DNA from: Prorocentrum cordatum
Taxonomy: Eukaryota > Sar > Dinophyceae > Prorocentrales > Prorocentraceae
Direction of reading: 5' to 3'
DNA: 64,000 bases
Assembly: GCA_963575745.1 (NCBI GenBank)
Contig: CAUYUJ010004585.1
Coordinates: forward strand, 1-64,000
Under the pieces are notes generated by a model, which was not told the DNA's origin, did not search any database, and saw nothing but the letters and a program-made list of their open reading frames with translations. Positions 10,179 through 18,977 of the stretch are shown piece by piece (the first letter of the stretch is position 1; every line of letters begins with the position of its first letter). Made by a program: the position numbers and the translations under genes.

Positions 10179-10395
10179 CCTCCTCGTCCTCCTCCACCTC
10201 CTCCTCCGACCTCCCTACTCCGTCCTCCCATACTCTTCCCCCTCGCCCCTCCTCCTCCCTCCTCTCTCGTCCTCCTTCCCCCCCTCGCTCCTCCTCCTCC
10301 TCCTCCTCCTCCTCCTCCTCCCTCCTCTTCCCCCTCCCCCTCCTCTTCCTCCTACTCCTACTCCTTCTCTTCCTACTCCTCCCCCCTCGTTCTTC
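10179..10395. repeat. (CCT)n tract
   Basis: CCT/CTC triplets with interruptions, about 215 bp. Confidence 0.9.
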
Positions 10396-10793
10396 TCCAT
10401 GTCCCCGCCGTGCCCCAGACTTCCAGCAATCCGTTCCGAGCGCGTTGACGGGTGGAACGCGTTCCCATTCAGCTTCCCTTCTTTTCATCGGTGTCCTCCG
10501 AACGACCCCGAGTTGGTCTCCAATTGATGCCCCCGAGAGGGCCCAAAGAAAGCCTCCAAAGACTCCAAGAATGCCCCGAGAGCGCCCCAAGTCTGGGGGG
10601 AGCTGCTGTGCAGTGGAAATCCTGAACCCCACCGCGCGCGAAGAAACGAGGGGACCAGCCGCCGATCCGGGGGCCGGCACCTGGTGGATCCAGGTGGGAG
10701 GCCAACCGGACCCGAGCTTCTGCGGGACCCCACCCTGGCGGCTCCTCTTGGGCGCTGCCATGCCTGCAATCTCGCGGTGATCACGAGGCTCTC

Positions 10794-11030
10794 AAACTGA
10801 GCAGGGACCGACCGTCCCGGCATGCTATAGGCATACCGCGACAGGTTCTCAGAACCCACAGATGTTCGGAGAACAAAGACACTGTTCTGAGAACATACAC
10901 CCGATGTGCTAAGAAGAAGGTCTCAGCCGCAAATGTTCTAAGAACATTTCGCGTAGACCACAAAAGGTTCTTAGAACATCTTTGGTGGGCCCATAGGCGA
11001 GCCAGGACGTTTCGCCACTGCTTGATCAAA
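10794..11030. repeat. Dispersed repeat I, copy 1 (GTTCTNAGAAC palindromes)
   Basis: About 235 bp starting GAGCAGGGACCGACCGTCCC and ending TTCGCCACTGCTTGAT. It contains several palindromes of the form TGTTCTNAGAACA. A diverged full-length copy lies at 58172-58403. No coding potential. Confidence 0.8.
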
Positions 11031-11198
11031 AGAAGGGGCTCTGTCCTGCAAAACGAGCAAACAGCCTTGGTGCGAACGGGCAAGTGTCCTACCCCCCCCG
11101 GCGGCTCCTCTGTGGGGTGCCCAGGTGGCGCGCCTACTACAACACATCGCGGTGGGCCTAAGCTCAGCATGAGTGTACCACACTGTGAGCTGTTCGAA

Positions 11199-11460
11199 GA
11201 TGAGTGAGTCTGGATGTGAGTGAGTCTGGGTGAATCGGAGTATGAGTGAGTGTGCTGTGACGGCGTCTGCGTCGGGTGTGAGTGGAGTCTGTGTGTCAAT
11301 GAGTCTGAATGTCAGCGAACCTTCGATGCGCAAAGTGTCTGAGTACGACTGAGCATCGTTTGAACATATCTGCAGTGTGAGTGAGACTGAGTATGCGTGA
11401 GTCCGAGTGTGAGTGAGTCTGAATTTGAGTGGTCTGCATATGAGCGAGTCGGAGTATTGG
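11199..11460 (+). repeat. Degenerate GAGTGAGTCT minisatellite
   Basis: Short repeats of GTGAGTGAGTCTGAGT with many substitutions run for about 260 bp. Confidence 0.7.
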
Positions 11461-11550
11461 ACAGGAGTGGGTGGCCCGAGAAGGAGCAGGCGAGAGTGCA
11501 AGAAGAATTCGGAGGGGCCACAGCAGTAACAAGAACTCCAGTTCAGAAAT

Positions 11551-11751
11551 TTGAGAAATAAGAGAGATACATCTGTCGCCTTCGACGGCTTGGACGATGC
11601 TTCTGAAGTCGACAACGACGAAGGTGGTGTCCAGTCCGTCTACTGCAGAGAGACTCGGCATGCGTTCTCCGAAGCTGAACGTTCCAGCCGCAATTCACTC
11701 GAAGAAGCCGGAAGTTCGGAAGGAGATAACTGGGAACAACAAGGAGTGTGA
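11551..11751 (+). CDS. Possible small exon, unrecognised
   Basis: A plus-strand frame of 66 codons contains an acidic, Ser/Glu-rich stretch (FDGLDDASEVDNDEGGVQ) whose composition differs from neighbouring low-complexity frames. The opposite strand is also open here. There is no motif and no convincing start codon. It could be an exon fragment or chance. Confidence 0.2.
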   Translation: MRNKRDTSVAFDGLDDASEVDNDEGGVQSVYCRETRHAFSEAERSSRNSLEEAGSSEGDNWEQQGV

Positions 11752-11910
11752 GCGGGGGGCGAGGGAGGCATGGCTGGAGCGAAAAGACAGCTTCCTCAAC
11801 ATGTGAAGACGTTTTTTCGCGACGCGGCTCTCCAAAAATCTGGGCCCCTCCCCAAGGACCAACTTCTCATCCCGAACCGTTTCCGACGGCCCTGGATCCC
11901 AGTGGGGGCC

Positions 11911-12352
11911 CGAGGAGGAGGAGGAGGAGGAGCAGGAGGAGGAGCAGAAGGAGAAGGAGGAACAGGAGGAGGAGGAGGAAAAGGAGGAGGAGCAGGAGGA
12001 GCAGGAGGAAGAGGAGGAGCAGGAGGAGTAGGAGGAGGAGTAGGAGGAGGAGGAGGAGGAGGAGGAGGAGGAGGAAGATGGGGAGGAGCAGGAGGGGGAG
12101 GAGGAGGGGGAGGAGGAGAAAAGGGAGGAAAAGAGGAGGAGGAGGGGCAGGAGGAGAGGAGGAGGAGGAGGAGGGGGAGGAGGAGGAGGAGGAGGAGGAG
12201 GAGATGGAGGGGTAGGAGGGGAGGAGGGGGAGGAGGAGGTGGAGGAGGAGGTGGAGGAGGAGGAGGAGGAGGAGGAGGACGACGAGGAGGACGAGGAGGA
12301 GGAGGACGAGGAGGAGGAGGAGGAGGAGGAGGAGGAGGGGGAGGAGGAAGTG
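11911..12352. repeat. (GGA)n tract, 440 bp
   Basis: Long interrupted GGA run with GGAGCA variants. All six frames give Gly, Arg, Glu, Ser, Pro or Leu homopolymers. Confidence 0.95.
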
Positions 12353-12889
12353 TCCAAACCTCTCGCCGTGATGTGCTGCACGACGCGCGGAGGGTCCGGG
12401 TTGGCCGGGGCCCACCTGACAAGGCATCGCGCTCTCTGGACGGCGGCGCCCCCCTCTGCTGCAGTGGAGCGCGAGAGCCGGGAACCACCGGCGGGGGCCG
12501 AAGCCCCGCGTCCCTGCGCCGGTCTGCGGAGCTCCCTCCTGGCGTGGGGCACGGCTGGTCTGTCCGGGAGGAGGCTCGTGTCGCGATGCGATTGGCTCGG
12601 GAGGTCCCCAGGAAGCCGTGGAAGGGGCCCCCGAAGCTACCCAGAGGCCCGCAGGAGGCTCCCAAGAGGCTTCCAAGAGGCCCCGAAACTCTTCCACGGA
12701 GGCCCCCGGGAGCCTTCCGAAAACAACCACCACCTCCGGATGATAATTGGGCCCTTCCACCTCACCACCTGACAGTTGATGATCCCCGGCCAATACAGGT
12801 TTGGTCAAGGAACAGAGGCGGCAAGGCCGAACTTGATTATCCCTGGGAAACTTGTGAATCGAACTTGTTGCCTTCTTATGTTGAGTAGC
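12353..12889. other. No secure gene; degenerate CCCAAGAGGC repeat
   Basis: From 12600 to 12730 the sequence repeats variants of GAGGCTCCCAAGAGG. The first 200 bp are GC-rich with frames open on both strands and no motif. Confidence 0.4.
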
Positions 12890-14120
12890 CAAGATCCCTA
12901 AGGATTCCGATCGATTTCCTCCGGCATCCTAAAGATGTCCTGGGGAATCCTATGCATTCCCTAAGGATTCCAATATATCTCCGGATGAATATTATGGATT
13001 TCCTTGTCGTCGGGATTCCTAAAGATTTCTAAAATCCTACGGGTTGTCTGAAAGAGTCCGCCAGATTTCCTATAAGAAATTCCATGGATGTCCGGAGGAT
13101 CCCCATCGATTTCCGAAGGGATCCTATGGAACTCCCCCAAGGGGTTCCTTAGGAATCCAATGGGATTTCTCAGGAACTCGATGGGTTGTGACAGGACGTC
13201 TACGGATGTGTTCAGAAACGCAATAGAGTTCCTAAGACATCCAATGGTTCCTCAGGAATCCGATGGGTCTCTTCAGGAATCAGATTCCTTTTCCTCCTTG
13301 CGCGCCCAAGTATCATTTTTCATATCCGCTGTTTTGTGATCGCCGCAAATAAGCCGCCATGGATTCCTTTTGCACCTATGCCATTGGAAATGATTCAACT
13401 GAACTTGAACTTTATACTAACAGCTAAGACCCCAATTCGAAGTTGCTTTGAAAACGGGTCTTGGGGTTCCTCGCCCTGCTCCTCCTCCTCCCCGTCCTTC
13501 TCCTTCTCCTCCACCTCTTCCTTTTTATCCTATGGATGAAAAAGGGAATCCAATGGATAAGTAGGAGGAGGAGGAAGAGGAGGTGTCGAAAGAACCTTAT
13601 ACATTGTCAAAAAAGGATCCCATGGATTTCCTCCGACGGTTCCCTTTTGGAACCCCATGGGGTTTTGACAATATCCTATGGGTTTCCGCCGGGGTCTGCT
13701 GGATGTCCTAAAGGTTCCCATCGATGTCTTAAGAATCCCATGGGTTGCCCACGGGACCCAACTGATGCCCAAAGGATCCCCACGAGTTTCCGGAGGAACC
13801 CGATGGATTTCTGAAGAAGAATCTGGTGGAAAACGTGGAGATACCCTGGACGTCCGAAGGAATTTTGTGGATTTCATGCGGAATCCCATAAAGAAACAGC
13901 CGAAACCATTATTATGTGTACCGTCGTGAGGGGGCCGACGGATTTTCTATGCAATCCGGTGGGTTCCCTTTGGGTTCCTCAGGATGTCCAGAAGACTCTA
14001 ATGGGTTTCGTGACAATCCTATGGGCTTCCATCGGGATTTTACGGGTGTCTTAAAGCGGGTACGATGGATTCTTTAGAAAAGGGCCCCAAGGATTTCCTG
14101 AGGAATCCTCGAGTCCCACA
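12890..14120 (+). repeat. 27-bp degenerate minisatellite, array 1
   Basis: Diverged units built from GGATTTCCT, AAGGAATCC and TATGGAT recur about every 27 bp. They yield a nine-residue repeat of the PMDFLRN type on the plus strand and a similar repeat on the minus strand. The near-palindromic core (GGATTTCC with GGAATCC) explains why both strands stay open. A short (CCT)n and GGA insert lies near 13480-13585. Confidence 0.8.
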
Positions 14121-14190
14121 AATCACGGACGAGCAGGACTGCAAGTTCCACAAGCCGGCCAACGTAGACTGGCTGGCGCACGTGTAGACC

Positions 14191-14420
14191 AGGCCTCAAA
14201 GCTGGGATCCGATTTGATGGGGTCGGATCGTCGCGCCGCATCGCCGACGCATCGCCGATGCGGCTCGCTGTGGAGCTCGTCTTCCTTCACGCTGAGGTCG
14301 CCGATGCGTCGCCGACGTCACCGATGCATGGCCAATGCGTGGCCGATGCGTCGCTGATGCATCGGCGATGCTGCGCGATCTTCCGACCACATCTAACTGG
14401 GACCCCATCTAGGAGGCCTC
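14191..14420. mobile_element. Inverted-repeat element C, copy 1
   Basis: It starts AGGCCTC and reaches GATGGGGTCGG; the right end is CCCCATCTAGGAGGCCTC. The interior is a lattice of GCATCGGCGATGC-type palindromes around a unique core. Copies lie at 55450-55682 and 61093-61330; this one has the core in reverse orientation. It abuts the protease fragment that follows. Confidence 0.8.
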
Positions 14421-14421
14421 T

Positions 14422-15310
14422 AGCGGGGCACCTAGGCGCGCCGAGCTCGCCAAGCAGCGCGCGGTCATGAGCTGCGAGCAGATCACGAAGGGTGACGCCC
14501 TCGAGCTGGGCACGGTGCGCGCGCTGCTCGGCGAGATCGAAAAGCGCGCGGGCGTCCCCGAAAACGTTCTGGTGATCGAGCCCACGGTGGCCGTCGCCTG
14601 GGCTCGAGACGGCCAGGGCGAGGACGAGCCCGCCGCCAAGCAGCCCGAGGAGCAAAATCGCTGGGCCGAGAGAGTCGAGAAGGCCGAGCATCTGCTGATC
14701 GCGGTGCACTCCGAAGCCCCCGCACACTACGCCTACCTCAAAGGTGTCCAAACGGGGCGCGGGCACGGCCGCCTGGTACCGCGACGCCCTCAATCAGCCG
14801 TCTGTGAACGCCAAGCAGGCCGCCACGAGGATCCCCCGAAAGCTCGGCGCCATCGGCCCTGCCGAGGAATGCCCTGCGAACAGCAACAATGTGTTCCGAG
14901 CGGATGGCTGGACTTGCGGCCTCTGGGTGACGAGGTGGGTCGAGCGCGCCTTGCGCGAGATCTGGGACGAGGGCCAGCAGCCGCCCATCGGCGTCACCCA
15001 GGCGCGTGCCCGAGGCAACGGGTGGATCCAGAAGCTGCAAGACGCGAGCGCCAACCACTCCGCCACGGCCAAGGCCAAGGCCAGGAGCAATGGCAAGGCC
15101 AAGCCGCCGAGCGCCCTGATAGCGCCAGAGCCCAAGTATGGTAACCTCAAGGAGGCACAGGCTGCAGCGGTAGCGTGCGCGACGTGCCTCCCGTGCACGG
15201 ACGGCCCCAAAGGATGCCGAGCATGCATGGGCGAGTGGCTCGAGCATGTGCGCAAGAGAATTTTCTTGGCGAGAACCGTCAAGGACCTCGAGCTCTCAGG
15301 CAAGCTCTAG
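14422..15310 (+). pseudogene. Ulp1/C48-like cysteine protease fragment, frameshifted
   Basis: A frame open from the edge of element C runs to about 14740 (MSCEQITKGDALELGTV near 14467, ending HYAYLK). It then continues one base out of phase from GTGTCC at 14744 as VSKRGAGTAAWYRDALNQP, to a TAG at 15310. The order HYAYLK, WYRDAL and GWTCGLWVTRWVE matches the His, Asp and Cys segments of the Ulp1/C48 peptidase fold. A CxxC-containing tail follows (CATCLPC). The single-base shift falls between the His and Asp blocks, and the N-terminal part is missing. The fragment is most likely a transposon-derived protease domain; no transposase or other partner is visible. The C48 assignment rests on motif order only. 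Confidence 0.5.
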
Positions 15311-15409
15311 AAACCAACTCTCGCCGAGCACCAATAGTCGCAAGAGCGAATCATTAACATTTTCATCACCTTCATCATCCTCATCATCATCATCTTCATC
15401 ATCTGCAAG

Positions 15410-15655
15410 ATTGCCATTGGAATCCTACGGATTTCCTCCGGAACCCAGTGGATTTCGTGAGGATCCCGATCGATCCGTACATAATCCAATGTGTTAACGA
15501 TTCCTATGGCTTCCCGAAAGGACCCTACGGATTTCCATATGATCCCGATGGATGTCCTAAAGAACCCAATGCAGTTCCATAGGAATACATCAGATGTCCT
15601 TAGGATTCCCATGGATACCCTGAAGAATATGATGGCTTTCCATCGGACTCCTCCT

Positions 15656-15687
<32 letters not shown>

Positions 15688-16345
15688 CATACGGAACCCG
15701 ATTGATGTTCTGAGGAAGCCTGAGGGTTTCCGCATGAGTCCTATGGATTTCCGCAGGAATCCTAGGGATGGTCATAGGATTTCTAGGGATTTCATTTACG
15801 GAATCCTACGAATGTTCGAGAGATCATCATGTATTGCCTAAGGAACATCATCGGTTTCCATCGGAATCTATTGATTTCCTCCGACATCCGATGGATATCC
15901 TGAGGAATTTCATTGATTGCTACAAGAATCCGATATATTTCCTTCGGACTCCGATGGGTATCTTAAGACATCCTAAGGATTGCCATGGGGTCCTTGTGGA
16001 CTTCCGAAGGGACCCTATGGATGTCCAAACAAATCCGATGGATGTCCTAAGGAATCCGATGGATATCTGAAAAAACCCTATGGAATACCTAGAATATCTA
16101 ATCGATGTCTATAGGATTCTTAGGGATATCCTAAGGAACGCTATGGATGTCCATTATATTCTATGGATTTCCTGAAGATCCCTATCGACTTCCTCAGGAT
16201 TCCCATGGATATCCCAAAGACTCCGATGGGCTTCCATAGAATTTCTATGGATTTCCTAAGGAACCCGATGGATATCCTAAAGAGTCCTATGGATTTCCAT
16301 CGGATCCTTATGGATGCCCGAAGGACTCCTATGGATTTGTTGACT
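15410..16345 (+). repeat. 27-bp degenerate minisatellite, array 2
   Basis: Same family as array 1 (ATGGATTTCCTAAGGAATCC-like units). It contains a (TA)n run at about 15655-15688. The most regular part is 16140-16340, where both strands give nine-residue repeats. Confidence 0.85.
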
Positions 16346-16957
16346 AAGTTATGAATGTTCAAGACCATCTTGATTATCAACATCGTCATCATCTTCATCA
16401 TTCTGCTGAGATCTACGCGACAACGTTTTTAATCCCGGCTGGACCCCGAACTTTATTATCCCCAGGGGGGTACTATCGGGAGCTCAGGGTTACCCCAAGA
16501 CGCATCCCTGAGTACACTGGCGAACGTCAGCGTCGTCGTCGCCGCCGTCGCCGACGTCGTGGTCTCCCTTCAGGGTCGGCGATACCAGCCGTGAGGCCTT
16601 CGCAGTAATGCCATGGTGCGAGTGGCTCGGGATACGTCCTGGGAGTCCCAGAGGTTCTAGCGGCCCGCGGTCACTCGCACTCGGCACTGGGCTATTCGCC
16701 TCTGGCTGCGCGGGAGAACAAGAGAACCTGGACATCTTGGAACGCGTCATTGCCATTACTTTTCGCACCTCTGGTTCAGTTTTTCCCATCGGTACGAAAA
16801 CTGAAATCCAGAGCCTCATGAACGCCGAGCGCTCACAGTTGTCAAAAACCGTGGCCTGTCGCGGGCCCGCGCGCCCGGCCCATCAATCAGTCCATGCTGA
16901 AGGGCCCGAGGTAGCAGCACCAGCAGCCTGTGCCGCCGTTGCCATCCCTAGCGCGCC
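16346..16957. other. No secure gene
   Basis: A plus-strand frame from 16608 (containing NLDILERVIAITF) and a minus-strand frame (16490-16819) both look partly protein-like and overlap; I cannot choose between them. The plus frame runs into the (CCT)n tract. Confidence 0.25.
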
Positions 16958-17412
16958 CTCCTGCTCCTGCTCCGGCCCCTGCTCCTGCTCCTGCACCTGC
17001 TCCTCCTGCTCCTGCACCTGCTCCTGCTCCTCCTCCTGCTCCTGCTCCTCCTCCTCCTCCTCCTCCTTTTACTCCTCCTCCTCCTTTTACTCCTCCTCCT
17101 CCTCCTCCTGCTCCTTCTCCCCCTCCTCCGCCGTCTCCGCTACCTCCTCATCCCCCCTCCCCTTCCGCCCCCTTCTCTCCCCTTCTCCCCCACCTCCCTG
17201 TCCACTCCTCCTCCTCCTCCTCCCTCCTTCCTCCTCCTCCTCCTCCCCCTGCCCCTGTCCCTGTCCCTGTCCTCCTCCCTCCTCCTCCTCCTCCTCCTCC
17301 TCCTCCTCCACTGCCTCCTCACCCCTCCTCCTCACCCTCTTCCTTCTCCTCCTCCCTCTCCTCCTCCTCCTCCTCCTCCTCCTCCTCCTCCTCCTCCTCC
17401 TCCTCCTCCTCA
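16958..17412. repeat. (CCT)n / (CTCCTG)n tract, 450 bp
   Basis: Begins as CTGCTC hexamers and becomes nearly pure CCT toward 17412. Confidence 0.95.
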
Positions 17413-18360
17413 GTCTGCGGCGCGCGCGCCCACCGTCCCTCCGACGCCGAACGGGGGCGGCGACGAAAGCGGGGGCGTGGAAGGACGGTAGCAAATCATG
17501 GCCCAAGGCGCGTGCGTGGGCGAGGGCGAGGCCAGGGGAAGCGCTGAAGGAAGAAGAGGGGGCCACGACATCTTGAGAGATACCAGGCCCAGGCCATGAT
17601 GTCCACCCACCCTGATCATCTTCCCCCTCTTGGACGCCCAGGACACTCCAGCGCGAGCGGCGCCAGGCGGGCAGGGAACGCCGCGCACGGGTGCAACAAG
17701 GGAGAATACAGCAAGCAGTTCTGTCACTGGCGACGCTCGCCCTCCGACCTCTTCGCCGTGAGGTCTTTGGCAATTTTCGGCCTCTGGGGGACCTCGCTGG
17801 GCCGGTCGAAGAACGACTCGGATGGAAAGCCGGTCCCCGGGGAGGGGCCCATACCTCTTGGGAGCCACTTTTCGAAGGCTCAGGGCCTCCCAGGCAGGGC
17901 GGCTGAACCCCAGACGTCGGGGGAGCCACGCTGCGAAACAAAATGCGACGTCCGAGGTGTGGGCCTCCCAGGGGAGGGTGGATTCCAGACTCGCCCAGAA
18001 CAGCCCCAAGCGGGCTGAAATAAACTCCATCAATGCTCCTCGAAGTGCGCTCACGGAAAGGCGTGGCACGCGCGACGGCCTCCTCTGCCCAGCAGCCAGC
18101 CACGGTGGCGGGACATGCCGCAGGCACCTGGACAACCTCTTCCACCGACGGGGACGCAACCTGTCCCCTGTCGGGGATCTACTGACCCGGGTCAATCCAA
18201 ACCTGGGTCAGTCGGGTTTTGCAGGACCCTGCATGATCCTGCAGGATCCTGCACCCCAGCCCGGGCCAATGCACCCCTCAGGCCCTCTGCAGGATCCTGC
18301 AGGAGCTGGCGCTTTGGCTGACCTCCGATTGCAGGGGCCCCCGCCCATGGAGCCCCTCAT
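17413..18360. other. Repeat L copy 1 and unassigned sequence
   Basis: At 17742-17900 lies repeat L: TTTTCGGCCTCTGGGG, a spacer, then GATGGAAAGCCGGTCCCC. Related copies are at 36470-36620 and 63270-63390, with partial ones at 55853, 60350 and 11817 (reverse). At 18220-18310 the palindrome CTGCAGGATCCTGCAG recurs. No gene recognised. Confidence 0.5.
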
Positions 18361-18533
18361 CTCGGGGGCGGCCAAGAGGGGGGCGTCCAAGAGGGGGGGC
18401 GCAGATCATGGCCGGCGACGTGTGCGTGGCCTACGGGGGGGGCCGGGGACGTACCGAAATATGGGGGGGACGTACTGAAATATGGGGGGAATATCATGTC
18501 TCCCGCTATGATATCCTCTTGGCCGCCCCCGAT
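18361..18533. mobile_element. Inverted-repeat element M, copy 1
   Basis: Terminal inverted repeats TCGGGGGCGGCCAAGAGG and CCTCTTGGCCGCCCCCGA are perfect over 18 bp. The interior holds GGGGACGTACCGAAATATGG and a copy of ATATCATG. A diverged copy lies at 38503-38687 and a partial left end near 63389. Confidence 0.85.
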
Positions 18534-18740
18534 CCTCCGGGGGGCCGCGCCGTGAGCGGCGCCCACGGCGTCGGAGGTCCGGGGGGCAGCCGCCGCACGC
18601 GCGGGCCCGCCGTGCGCTCTCCCCACGCGGGGCCGCCACCGAGCGGGCGCGCTCGGGTTTGGCAGGTGGCGGGGGAATGGCCTGCTGCGGTCCGTGGCCG
18701 GTGCTTTGCGGCTGCGGCGCGGCGGGGGGAAAGCCCTTTT

Positions 18741-18851
18741 TTCTCCTCCTCGTCCTCCTCCTCCTCGTCCTCCTCCTCCTCGTCCTCCTCCTCCTCCTCC
18801 TGCTCCTCACCCTCCCCCTCCTGCTCCTCCTCCTCCTCCTGCGCACTCCCC
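18741..18851. repeat. (CCT)n tract at the 3' end of the LINE
   Basis: CCT/CCTCGT repeats directly follow the 3' UTR of the minus-strand retrotransposon, where they read as (AGG)n in element sense. They may be a simple-repeat tail or the insertion target. Confidence 0.9.
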
Positions 18852-18977
18852 TGAGAGACCATGAGTCCGTGGTGTCCACAACAGTGCTACATGCATGCAG
18901 AGAAAGGAAAAGAGAGGGGCAAAGGAAAGAAGGGCGCGGGGGGGGGGCCTCCTCGCCGCCGCCGGCGGCGCTCCCGA

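Noticed and set aside
11695-12892. Long poly-Ser, Leu, Pro, Gly, Arg or Glu frames over (CCT)n and (GGA)n tracts
   Set aside because: All six frames are open because the triplet repeat contains no stop; residues are homopolymeric and no start or domain is present. The same applies to the tracts at 17, 28, 41, 53, 59 and 62 kb.
16140-16401. Repeat proteins on both strands at the 27-bp minisatellite
   Set aside because: Openness on both strands is explained by the near-palindromic unit; there is no start context or unique sequence around it.
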